This document shows, in pieces, positions 10,801 to 17,016 of a stretch of DNA of 17,016 nucleotides (position 1 is its first letter; each line of letters opens with the position of its first letter). Made by a program: the position numbers and the translations under genes. The stretch is from contig JABVXU010000875.1 of the NCBI GenBank assembly GCA_013365365.1, positions 1-17,016 on the forward strand. The letters run 5' to 3'. Source of the DNA: Cruorifilaria tuberocauda. Taxonomy: Eukaryota > Nematoda > Chromadorea > Rhabditida > Onchocercidae. The notes below the pieces were generated by a model. The model was not told the origin of the DNA, made no database searches, and worked only from the letters and a program-made list of their open reading frames with translations.

Positions 10801-13800
10801 TGCTGAAAGCCAAGTAATCCGTCACAGGTTAATTGATTAAATGGAGCAGTTTGATAGTTGTTATGAGTGAAATTTAACGTATATACTTTGGAAAGTTAGC
10901 ATATTAGCCGTATTCGGCGTGCAGTTACGTCAGCATTCAGGAACGTATTGCATTGCTTATCCAGATAATCGTGATGAGAAAAAAGTGAAATTTTTCATTT
11001 CTATATATAAAATTAAATTTGTCGATAAAACGACAGTTAACCATACATGCAGTGAACGATTTAGTTTGGTTTGTTTGTACAGTTTGTTTGTTTTTCGTTT
11101 CCAGAAGCGTCGCGGAGACAAGAAGCGTAAATCGTTAATTTGGCATGGCCTGAAGCCCAGATTCTCACGATGGAAAAAAGCTTGGTCAGATGGCAGTGAT
11201 TCATTAGAACAAAACAACGATCATGGTGGCCCATTGATGCACGAGAGCGTTGAGCAATATGTGTCACCTCAATTTTCCAGATCTCAGCCCAGTTCACGAT
11301 CTGTGACACAGGAGCAATTGGAATCATCAGATTACGTGGGTAATATACGGGATCCATTGTTTGTTAGGTCTGATACCGAATTGAGAATTGGAATGTTAAG
11401 TAAACACGGTTCTCTGCGACGTCGTGGCTTTACTGGCGTCGGAAAACGTTTATTACACACAGAGGTCTCTTTTTAACTTTTTATACTCAGTGTTTCTTTC
11501 ATTATTTTTCTAAAAATTTTTACAAATGCTTTTATTAGTGGCGTTTATAGAAATGCTTTACATTTACAATAGCTTTTGTTAATTAAACTATCCTTCCTTT
11601 TGAATTGAAATTGAAAAAGCTTATAGAATAGTTCAATGGTTTTTGAGAATCCTTGGATTGTTATTGTGGTTGCTTGTGAAGTGTGCTATTATTTTTTTTT
11701 TTTTTTGTTTTTCAATTTATGCGTGGAATCTTCTTTTCCTAATTTCTCTGTGTAATGTTTGTTTAATTATTTGTTATATTTGATAGTTAAATTGTAGTTA
11801 TTGCTAATCCGAATTTTTACTAGTCTAATTAGCAATCTTGATGATCATAGTAGGATACTACGTCATGCTAATCTGTACATTGCCATTCCAGTATACTGCT
11901 TAGTAATTGGAAAGTTACGTTTTAGAGATATATCGCTCGTTAATTAAATTGCTAATGATTTTTTTCTCCTTTTTTTGCTCGAGTGTGATCGGAAAGCACA
12001 AACTAGTATTATGTGTTTATGTAAAACTTTTGGAATGAGTTTGCATCTATCAAATTCCCAAATCTATAATAAGGATTTTAGCATTAACCGAACAATTCTT
12101 TTTCAAACAACTTTGTTTCTATCTTATTACATATTTCCTACGTTTCACGTAGCTTTTCTACTTTACATATTACCTGGTTTATTCCAATGTCCCATTAATT
12201 TTTTTTTTCTTCAACTGCTTCAAAAAGAAAGAACAGATATGCACGAATTTATCATATAATCATTAATCATTCTGTAGTAAGAAATATATTACAAATCAAT
12301 TAAATATACCTTTTATTGATTCCATTCAATTATTGTAAATAACATTTTATGAAACAATTTTAATACTAATTAATTTAATCTTTAGACAATCCATTCTGGT
12401 GCTCCACCACCAAGTACTTCTAGCTCAAGGGTTACTGAAGTATGCACTAAATTTTGCACATTAATGCTTAACGATGCACCCTGTGTCGAGCAAATTGCTC
12501 TTCATGATCCGGTTGGTACTTTTTTTGACATTAAATTGAGAATTTAAAATGTTATAAAATTAAAAATATCTTATTTTCAAGAAACTATGATATCACTTTG
12601 TTTTGTTTCATCGTTATTAATTGATTTGTTAGATAACGTTTTAGACGGAGTCGGTTGGCAAGTGGACAGCAACAGTTGCAGCTCAACGTGGTATGGATCC
12701 ACGTGCAACCGAAGTGGTTGATGCACAAGTCAGTTTGGGAAAAGATTTACTTTTGAGACAGAATTGTGATGCAAAAACTCTTTTACACCACTATTTGTTT
12801 CTTCTTTTATTTTAGAATTATTCTTTAAATTATGTTTCAACGTAAAATTTGTTTTTTGTTCTTTTTTGAAGCACGTGACATTATGCTCCTCCATGCAATA
12901 AATATTAATTATTTTTCTAAAATTCCGACCCTCACAATGGGGTTCAAATTTAAGCAGAAAAAAAAGAAATGGAATACAATTCTTTGAAAAAATTCAATTT
13001 TGCTGAACAGAATTTTATAAATTTTTAGTCGGGTGCAACGATTGATCCAGCCCGACAAGCCATTGATGCTTTAAATAATCGATGTGTACGTTTGTTACCG
13101 GTGCTACTTCTTGCCGCCGAAATAATGATACCAAATGCTTCAAATAAAACGGGTACATCCTCAAATTCAAGGTTAATACGGTTTTTAAATTTCTGTTAAA
13201 AGCTGAACCTTTTAAAATCTACTTCAATGATACATACATGATTCATGATTGCTGTATAATCGTATCACATGCTAAACATATTCAGAATGATTTACTGATA
13301 GCTGTGCAATCTGTAATTAATGATTAGATTATTACTACTGGTTGAGATTGCCTTGTCTTAATCGAATTATATGAGGTAGTACTGTTAACTTGATTCGAAG
13401 CTTCTAAATTTATCTTATTGTAGTATTAGAAGTTAGTTTTATGCCATGTGCAATGATATTAAGATTACATTTTGTTCGGAATTTTATGAGGTGGTGTTAG
13501 TTTCAAGTCCTGAATTTCATTAATATATCAATAAGAACTTAAATTTTCATCTGCACTTTTGAGAGCCTTCAAGTTAAAAGATTTGAGATAACGTTGATAT
13601 TTGCGATTCTTGTTTGATTTTCTAGCATGTAGGCGTAGTATTATTATTTTATGTTGTTACTGAATTTTCGATTATTCATTTCAGAATTGTACTTTTACGA
13701 GCCCGACATGGCCTTTCATTAAATACTGTGTTAAGGCCAGTTTTGGCCAAGTATTTAATTGATTATGATTCATGTGTTGTCGTTCTTCCAAGTTCCTTTG

Positions 13801-15297
13801 ATGCTGTTAGCTGGCAGACAACTGTTGGTACAATAGGGCAACGATTTATCTTAGTGATGTCTCAGCAAAAATATCAAGGTTATTTTTCTGAATATATTTT
13901 CCTGGTATAAATTTGAAACCTCTTTACTTGCACGAAGATTTATGTAGTGATTCCACATAATCTTTGGTGTTTCTTTTTTCACAGAAAGAAGGCATTCACC
14001 GAAACGTGAAATCGCTAAGGAATTTCATTCAACAAACTTTTCAACGCCAACATTGAATTTACCTTTCTATCAGCATGGCGATGTTGCTTTTGTTGAACTA
14101 CCAGCTGATTTCGATTTACGTACAGGCAAGATGAATGCAGCACGTTCCTACTCAAATGCTAAGGTTGCTTTTTTTTATGCGAAATTTCATCAAATGAACT
14201 ATTTATAGGAATGTTTAAATACTAATGGTTGTTGCATTGAAGCAGTTTGAATGAGACTGGTAATAAATCTTCAGAACATAGTAATATAATTACTGAATAA
14301 ACCAAAAAATTGTACATATGTTCCAGACGGATCATACATCTGGTTTGCTGAAATTTGTTCGGAAAGCAAGTCAAGCAGTAACAAATCGTGAACCATCATC
14401 ATCTGACACTGCTGGACCCTCATCATCGCAGCAACGACAACATTCTGGCGGTCACAATCATTCTCAATCAGCGCCTTCCAATTTTACTGATGAAAAAAGG
14501 TTCGCGAAATGCTAGTTCTTTTCAGTTAAAGAGTGAAATATGAATCAATTGTAACTTAGGAATTGCTGAAACAAATAATATATGCTTATTTTCTCTTATA
14601 TTTCGTTTTCTCTCTCTTTCCTATTCGAACATCCGTCCACATATCTATAGTCAAAAATGATTTTGGTTACAGAATGAAATTCCTTTTGATTTGTTCAATT
14701 CCTCTATTTGAAATAGGTTATGGCATATTCAAACGTATACGATCTTTCAATCTGTGAAACTTTCCAATTTTATTCGTAATTTTTTTCGGTTAAGGTGCTA
14801 TGATTCGTTTGATGATACATCTGTACGATACGTATATCGTGCATTTTGTAGGCCAAAATCGTTAGGAACATTTCACCGAATGCCGAGTACCGCTTTGGCT
14901 GATATCCCATATTGTGGTGAAGATACTGCCGTTGAAAATCTTAGGTTACCTGAAACTGTGAGAAGTACTGATTCGAGAAGAAGAAGTAGACGAGAGCACA
15001 TTGATGGCAGAGAGAGGATGTTTGAAATTCCGGAATTTTTAAGGAAGGTCTGATTCTAGAGTATGTTGTGTTGTATTGTAGCACTAATTTATCGAATGTT
15101 CTAAAAATTTCTAACTTATTTGATTTATTCAATGAAGGAACATCAAAAAAATAGATCACTCTTTTGACTGTTATCTTGAATGATTTCAGGAAATTCCGGA
15201 AGTGCCTGATACGGATAAGAAATTGACACTGATTGATTCGAATGCGCCCAAAATTCCTTCACTGTATACATCAACAGTTTCCAGTGATAAAGCATGA
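7706..15297 (+). CDS. R12-family RGS protein (RGS12/RGS14/Loco-like), 16 exons, 5' end missing
   Basis: Sixteen exons (7706-7841, 8011-8083, 8383-8483, 8798-8967, 9089-9172, 9492-9653, 10006-10131, 11105-11464, 12386-12511, 12645-12728, 13029-13171, 13685-13878, 13985-14163, 14327-14499, 14795-15047, 15190-15297) all have GT/AG borders and matching phases, giving 823 codons plus TGA. In this partial numbering: Ser/Asn/Thr-rich start 1-144, RGS domain about 145-259, basic/Ser-rich linker 260-420, RBD1 about 424-500, RBD2 about 522-582, low-complexity tail 583-823. RGS domains speed GTP hydrolysis on Gi/o alpha subunits; RBDs of this family bind activated Ras/Rap, so the protein is inferred to be a cytosolic scaffold linking G-protein and Ras-type signalling. 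A canonical GoLoco motif is absent. No in-frame ATG occurs before 8851 and a stop lies directly before exon A, so an upstream exon is expected. PDZ/PTB domains as in long RGS12 were not found. Confidence 0.9.
8011..8083 (+). CDS. Exon B, N-terminal linker
   Basis: A 73-nt exon between TTTTAAAG and GTAAGA. It completes a split Gly codon, encodes FCSKTADNVFSGLLKDECH and a few more residues, and ends inside a split Glu codon that exon C completes. No domain is recognised. The stop in the donor (GAG TAA if read through) means the intron must be removed. Confidence 0.78.
8383..8483 (+). CDS. Exon C, Ser-rich linker
   Basis: A 101-nt exon after TATTCCAG. It encodes NVFRSSNRNYYSCSESCK followed by a Ser/Lys/Gln-rich stretch. 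I chose the donor at 8484 (GTATTG) because it leaves phase 1, which fits exon D exactly; an internal GTAATT at about 8436 is a weaker alternative. No domain is recognised. Confidence 0.7.
8798..8967 (+). CDS. Exon D, RGS domain start; first in-frame Met codons
   Basis: A 170-nt exon after CCAAAG. The first in-frame ATG codons of the whole model are at 8851 and 8857 (residues 122 and 124). The exon ends with DVERILHNESYRKPFQ, the first helices of the RGS fold. The donor is CAG|GTTAAA, phase 0. If exons A-C were untranslated or absent in some transcript, initiation at 8851 would give a protein starting about 23 residues before the RGS domain. Confidence 0.85.
9089..9172 (+). CDS. Exon E, RGS domain core (AENI motif)
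   Basis: An 84-nt exon with phase 0 at both ends, TTTTGCAG acceptor and GTATGT donor. It encodes QFLEQQFCAENINFYMAVED and eight more residues, the diagnostic RGS segment FLxxxFxxENIxFxxAxExY. Glu170 and Asn171 correspond to RGS4 Glu87/Asn88, which contact the G-alpha switch regions. The usual Trp of ENIxFW is Tyr175 here. Confidence 0.96.
9492..9653 (+). CDS. Exon F, RGS domain middle helices
   Basis: A 162-nt exon, phase 0 at both ends, after a long T tract ending TTTTTTAG; donor CAG|GTTGAT. It encodes residues 189-242, including the AKRAKVGREIFDRYF helix, the PVNIDNSTSKSIRDAV segment and DFTPQLYDVAQYQ. Asn213 in VNID matches RGS4 Asn128, the residue that positions the catalytic Gln of G-alpha. 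Confidence 0.96.
10006..10131 (+). CDS. Exon G, end of RGS domain and acidic linker
   Basis: A 126-nt exon, phase 0 at both ends, TATTTCAG acceptor and GTAAGT donor. IFHLLKYDCWPRYLRAGG aligns with the terminal RGS helices. Leu246, Asp250 and Arg254 match RGS4 Leu159, Asp163 and Arg167, so all main G-alpha contact positions I can check are kept and the domain is predicted active. An acidic, Thr/Ser-rich stretch (DDGPDETSETPTTSDSTFR) follows. A potential alternative last exon lies in the intron that follows. Confidence 0.95.
10248..10280 (+). CDS. Candidate alternative terminal exon (RGS-only isoform)
   Basis: After AAATATAG the phase-0 frame from exon G can continue with DVEKALKKYS and a TAA. 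An AATAAA begins at 10297, only 17 nt after the stop. If used, the protein would end 10 residues after exon G and lack linker, RBDs and tail, like short RGS-only isoforms. It is a weak acceptor and a short exon, so this is a hypothesis from sequence alone. Confidence 0.35.
   Translation, partial: DVEKALKKYS
10297..10302 (+). terminator. AATAAA poly(A) signal, intronic
   Basis: A perfect AATAAA inside intron G-H, directly downstream of the candidate alternative terminal exon. In AT-rich DNA the hexamer alone is common; the position is what makes it notable. Confidence 0.35.
10392..10435. repeat. TC-rich microsatellite incl. (TC)9
   Basis: Interrupted CT/TC units ending with (TC)9 and five T. 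Lies in intron G-H about 90 nt after the candidate intronic poly(A) signal. Confidence 0.93.
10755..10883. repeat. Inverted repeat, 16-bp perfect arms, 97-nt spacer
   Basis: Arm 10755-10770 (TATACGTTAAATTTCA) is the exact reverse complement of 10868-10883. Extending outward gives about 20/23 matches (CAAA...TATACGTTAAATTTCA). It could be a degenerate MITE or an intronic fold-back structure. No obvious target-site duplication is seen. Confidence 0.7.
11105..11464 (+). CDS. Exon H, basic/Ser-rich inter-domain linker
   Basis: The largest exon: 360 nt, phase 0 at both ends, CGTTTCCAG acceptor and GAG|GTCTCT donor. It begins with a strongly basic patch (KRRGDKKRKS, then LKPRFSRWKKAW) directly after the RGS domain and continues with a Ser/Gln-rich part (QPSSRSVTQEQLESS) and a second basic cluster (KHGSLRRRGFTGVGKR). 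RxxS-type phosphorylation sites and membrane or G-protein contact by the basic patch are plausible inferences. It has markedly higher G+C than the surrounding introns. The frame is also open upstream into the intron back to about 10872. Confidence 0.9.
11465..12385 (+). other. Intron H-I (921 bp)
   Basis: AT-rich, with T runs near 11692 and 12200. The longest open frame (11975-12259) is F/L/Y-rich with no codon-quality signal, so I see no exon in it. Confidence 0.7.
12386..12511 (+). CDS. Exon I, start of RBD1
   Basis: A 126-nt exon, phase 0 at both ends, ATCTTTAG acceptor and CCG|GTTGGT donor. After the SGAPPPSTSSSR linker, CTKFCTLMLNDAPCVEQIAL matches the first two beta strands of a Raf-like Ras-binding domain (FCxVxLPDG...VxVRPG pattern), with Asn433-Asp434 at the LPDG turn. 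Confidence 0.88.
12645..12728 (+). CDS. Exon J, RBD1 helix
   Basis: An 84-nt exon, phase 0 at both ends. TESVGKWTATVAAQRGMDPR corresponds to the RBD alpha-helix and the following RG(L/M) turn seen as CERRGL in RGS12/14. The acceptor at ACGTTTTAG was chosen because the nearer TTGTTAG acceptor puts a TAG in the phase-0 frame. The donor GTCAGT is acceptable. Confidence 0.88.
13029..13171 (+). CDS. Exon K, end of RBD1 and inter-RBD linker
   Basis: A 143-nt exon after ATTTTTAG, ending in a split Arg codon (AG|A) at GTTAAT. It encodes SGATIDPARQAIDALNNRCV then RLLPVLLLAAE, the final strands of RBD1 where RGS12/14 have ...LDxxxxxLxxRxVRLE. An Asn/Ser/Thr-rich spacer (NASNKTGTSSNS) follows. Confidence 0.87.
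13172..13684 (+). other. Intron K-L (513 bp)
   Basis: AT-rich intron between the two RBDs. Nothing else is recognised. Confidence 0.8.
13685..13878 (+). CDS. Exon L, RBD2
   Basis: A 194-nt exon holding essentially all of the second Ras-binding domain. RIVLLRARHGLSLNTVLRPV continues into LAKYLIDYDSCVVVL and ends with ...TVGTIGQRFILVM. The LRPVxAKY helix is the clearest match to RBD2 of RGS12/14. The acceptor is CATTTCAG; the donor is G|GTTATT in phase 1. Reading through the donor adds a few residues and a stop at 13908-13910, so splicing is required. Confidence 0.92.
13985..14163 (+). CDS. Exon M, post-RBD segment
   Basis: A 179-nt exon, TTTCACAG acceptor and AAG|GTTGCT donor. It begins ERRHSPKREIAKEF and continues with a hydrophobic/acidic stretch GDVAFVELPADFDLRTGKMN. 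No family is recognised. FVELPADFDLRTGKMNAAR loosely resembles a GoLoco helix (FxELL...R(M)DDQR) but lacks the Asp-Gln-Arg triad, so I do not call it. Confidence 0.88.
14327..14499 (+). CDS. Exon N, Ser/Gln/His-rich tail
   Basis: A 173-nt exon after TGTTCCAG. It encodes TDHTSGLLKFVRKASQAVTN then a low-complexity Ser/Pro/Gln/His region (PSSSQQRQHSGGHNHSQSAP). I chose the GTTCGC donor at 14500 because its phase 2 fits both possible exon O acceptors; read-through meets TAG 12 nt later. The segment is predicted to be disordered. Confidence 0.8.
14795..15047 (+). CDS. Exon O, C-terminal tail with IPEFLRK motif
   Basis: A 253-nt exon beginning CYDSFDDTSVRYVYRAFC after TTTTTTTCGGTTAAG and ending at AAG|GTCTGA. 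A second acceptor, ATTTTGTAG at 14851, is in the same phase and would remove 19 residues. Residues 757-786 (ETVRSTDSRRRSRRE ... FEIPEFL) sit where the GoLoco motif lies in RGS14, and IPEFL resembles the LPEFL just after that motif (recalled, not searched), but the key residues are not conserved. Confidence 0.8.
15190..15297 (+). CDS. Exon P, terminal exon with TGA stop
   Basis: A 108-nt last exon after TGATTTCAG, phase 0. It encodes EIPEVPDTDKKLTLIDSNAP and 15 more residues, ending SSDKA and TGA at 15295-15297. It joins exon O to give PEFLRK-EIPEV. T-rich 3' UTR follows at once. Confidence 0.88.
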   Translation, partial: EIPEVPDTDKKLTLIDSNAPKIPSLYTSTVSSDKA

Positions 15298-15907
15298 CTT
15301 TTTTTGAAATTCTTCTAATCAAAAAATCCTCTTTTTTCTATTTCTTGCACAGAAAAGTGAAATGTTTCAACATTTACTGATTATTTGTATGTTCACATTT
15401 TTCGTCTTCGAAATGAATCAATCATTTTGCTGACTTATAAAATTATCATACACATTGATGAAAACGAGAAGCAGAATTCCGAAAATACTGTTATTTATCA
15501 AGCTTTAAAGTAAAGGTTTAACGAAAAATTAGTATCAGTAATTAATAAGTTTGCTCTTGATTAAAAAATTCAGATTATTTGACATTTAGGATTTTTCGCC
15601 AGGTGACTATAAGGGAAGTTTGGGATGGCAACGTGCCGATTATGTATAGTAATATGTACTGTTAGGATATTCAATTCACACAAAAGGTATCTTTTTTTAA
15701 AGCTTTATATACTCAAAATTCAAAATTAAATTGTATTTGTTGAAAAAATATACTGGATAACAAGCGAATAAAGGTGAATGTTAGATGGCAACAAACGTCG
15801 TTAGGTTATCATTTTAGGTTTTCAATTAAGTGGTTCCGTAATATTTGTTGTTCTGCACAAACATATGCATAGGGTTTATCTGCTAAAACTGAAAGGGGTT
15901 AGAAGGA
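15298..15907. other. 3' UTR and intergenic sequence
   Basis: AT-rich. Two segments around 15624 and 15785 share GATGGCAAC followed by a GTTAGG-containing stretch, a weak imperfect direct repeat. No gene is recognised. Confidence 0.5.
15560..15772 (+). terminator. Possible poly(A) signals of the RGS gene
   Basis: No AATAAA occurs in the first 450 nt after the stop. The candidates are a variant ATTAAA at 15560-15565 and a perfect AATAAA at 15767-15772. The variant would give a 3' UTR of about 280 nt and is the more natural length; the choice cannot be settled from sequence. Confidence 0.3.
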
Positions 15908-16414
15908 ATGACAGTTTTTGAAGTAGACCCCAAATTATTGAAGCAGAAATCAGAGGTCAACTTGAGGGCATTTGTTGGAGTAATTTGCAAACATTTTCAT
16001 TTTGCCGTAACTAAATCATTCATGCAGTTTTATGATATTTCTTTAACAAAGTACAAATATGTTTATAAGGAAAGGAACCAGCATAATAATAGTAGTATTT
16101 ACAAATTATCCAGAAATATTATTTTGCTTTTTAAAATTTCAAATTTGTTTGACGGATTAAAATTTCTTATTTTGAAATTATAGGGAAATCGCAGACAATA
16201 TGGCATATGTGGTGCACATGTTCATCGTTTTAGTAAAACAATTCGAGAAAAAAACCGAACTGCAAGTTACTTCTCCACTTGTCAAAATTGTATTTTTTCA
16301 TTTCCTCCTTTTGTTGAAATTCACATTCTTCATGAAATGCGCTTTTGTCTCTGTTTTTGTTTTTTTTCCTTTATTTCAAACATACCTAATCGTTGTGAAG
16401 TACGAAATTTGTAA
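15908..16414 (+). CDS. Candidate two-exon start of an unidentified gene
   Basis: The exon-like segment 15908-15979 encodes MTVFEVDPKLLKQKSEVNLR and AFVG and meets GTAATT in phase 0. After a 204-bp AT-rich gap ending ATTATAG, a phase-0 frame opens at 16184 with GNRRQYGICGAHVHRFSKTI, continuing REKNRTASYFSTCQNC and then an F/C-rich part to TAA at 16412-16414. The first 35-40 residues of the second part look coding; the T-rich end probably does not. No family is recognised. It could also be decayed sequence or chance. Confidence 0.25.
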
Positions 16415-16558
16415 ATTTCGTCTTATATTTGCTTTCTCTCGTTTATCATTCCAAACTAATATATGCATATCAGTTATTACCGGGATATTCAGTGAGCAAA
16501 ATGGATATGGAAGCGAAATTTTATTGAAATTTGTTGAATTTGAAAAATTATATACTTA

Positions 16559-16780
16559 ATGACAATTGCATTATTAATAATGACATACAATCTGCATTTA
16601 CTGCATGAAGAACGGTTTCCTTACGATTATAATACATATCCATATTACGAAGATATTGTTGCTAATAGTTTAAATATTTCATTCAAATCCATTAAAGATG
16701 AATCTCATCGAATGCGTGAATTACGTCGATTTCGAACATTAAAAGTGATTGCAACTCATTTAGTATGCCATTATCAGTAA
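16559..16780 (+). CDS. Hypothetical coding segment, 73 codons
   Basis: An ATG at 16559 (another at 16580) opens 73 codons to TAA. The part YNLHLLHEERFPYDYNTYPY and SLNISFKSIKDESHRMRELR then RFRTLKVIATHL has mixed, coding-like composition and uses CGA/CGT/CAT codons as the RGS exons do. A donor-like GTATGC after ATHL would leave phase 0, so it may be a first exon of a gene running off the window. The only upstream in-frame acceptor is at 16610. No homologue is recognised. Confidence 0.3.
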   Translation: MTIALLIMTYNLHLLHEERFPYDYNTYPYYEDIVANSLNISFKSIKDESHRMRELRRFRTLKVIATHLVCHYQ

Positions 16781-17016
16781 TGCATGCTCCTTTCAAATAT
16801 TTCAAATTTAAGCCGATGATCAAAAGCCAACAAGTTTATATCCTCCTCATTTGGCTCAAATATATTGATAATAAATTATTTATGTATTATACATTATTTC
16901 GGAATATATTTTTGAGAGATTTCTCAGGGGAAAAAGTTTTTTTCTCGAGTGAAAATTTTTGGTTCCGTGGGTTTTTTTTGGTGGTTCGGAAGTTTTTCAA
17001 ATTTCTAAACAATTAT
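16781..17016. other. AT-rich end of window
   Basis: AT-rich at first, then T- and G-rich at the very end (GGTTCCGTGGG, GGTGGTTCGG). No feature is supported. Confidence 0.5.

Larger units (their letters stand above)
10132..11104 (+). other. Intron G-H (973 bp)
   Basis: The longest supported intron. It holds the alternative terminal exon, its AATAAA, a TC microsatellite, a 16-bp perfect inverted repeat and, at its 3' end, 78 stop-free codons in frame with exon H. Confidence 0.8.

Noticed and set aside
11336..11345. Internal GTAATA donor in exon H
   Set aside because: It would leave phase 1, whereas exon I needs phase 0; the GTCTCT donor at 11465 keeps the frame.
10957..11357. Minus-strand frames opposite exon H
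   Set aside because: They are shadows of exon H, which has matched splice phases and family-consistent context.
13985..14163. GoLoco call for FVELPADFDLRTGKMNAAR in exon M
   Set aside because: Spacing needs a two-residue insertion and the Asp-Gln-Arg triad is replaced by Asn-Ala-Ala-Arg; the exon O region fits position better, though it too is degenerate.
16200..16559. 119-codon frame from ATG 16200, stop overlapping the ATG at 16559
   Set aside because: Mostly F/L/V from T-rich DNA; the TAATG overlap looks like bacterial coupling but the context is clearly eukaryotic, and a different frame of the same stretch looks more coding.
1..17016. tRNA, rRNA, CRISPR, transposase or viral genes
   Set aside because: No tRNA B-box-like sequence, rRNA segment, regularly spaced repeats or transposase/reverse-transcriptase motifs were seen on reading both strands by eye.

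Overview
The window looks like AT-rich nuclear DNA of a nematode, most likely a clade III / filarial-type parasite. The introns are AT-rich with T-rich TTTCAG or TTTTAG acceptors and GTAAGT/GTTNNN donors. There are long T runs and GT/CT/GA microsatellites, and the coding islands are clearly richer in G+C than the rest. The organism is inferred from sequence style only; no rRNA or mitochondrial marker is present.

One gene dominates. I can reconstruct 16 plus-strand exons from 7706 to 15297 that splice in phase throughout and give an 823-codon open frame ending in TGA. The protein has a Ser/Asn/Thr-rich N-terminal segment, a complete RGS domain with the G-alpha contact residues conserved, a basic and Ser-rich linker, two tandem ubiquitin-like Ras/Rap-binding domains (RBD1, RBD2), and a low-complexity C-terminal tail. 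This order is that of the R12 family (RGS12, RGS14, Drosophila Loco). The usual C-terminal GoLoco motif with its Asp-Gln-Arg triad is not there; only a degenerate stretch sits where it should be. The 5' end is not resolved: no in-frame Met occurs before exon D, so a start exon lies in the upstream 7.7 kb or beyond, unless translation begins at the Met codon at 8851, which still includes the whole RGS domain.

Positions 1-7705 have no gene I can name. They look like promoter or large-first-intron sequence with microsatellites, a (GT)20 tract, long polypyrimidine and polypurine tracts, a 23-bp tandem duplication, two 16-bp perfect palindromes and a few speculative exons on either strand. Intron G-H holds a possible alternative terminal exon with its own AATAAA, which would give an RGS-only short protein, and a 16-bp perfect inverted repeat. 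Downstream of the TGA, 15298-17016 is AT-rich, but it contains coding-like segments (15908-15979, 16184-about 16414, 16559-16780) that may belong to an unidentified neighbouring gene.
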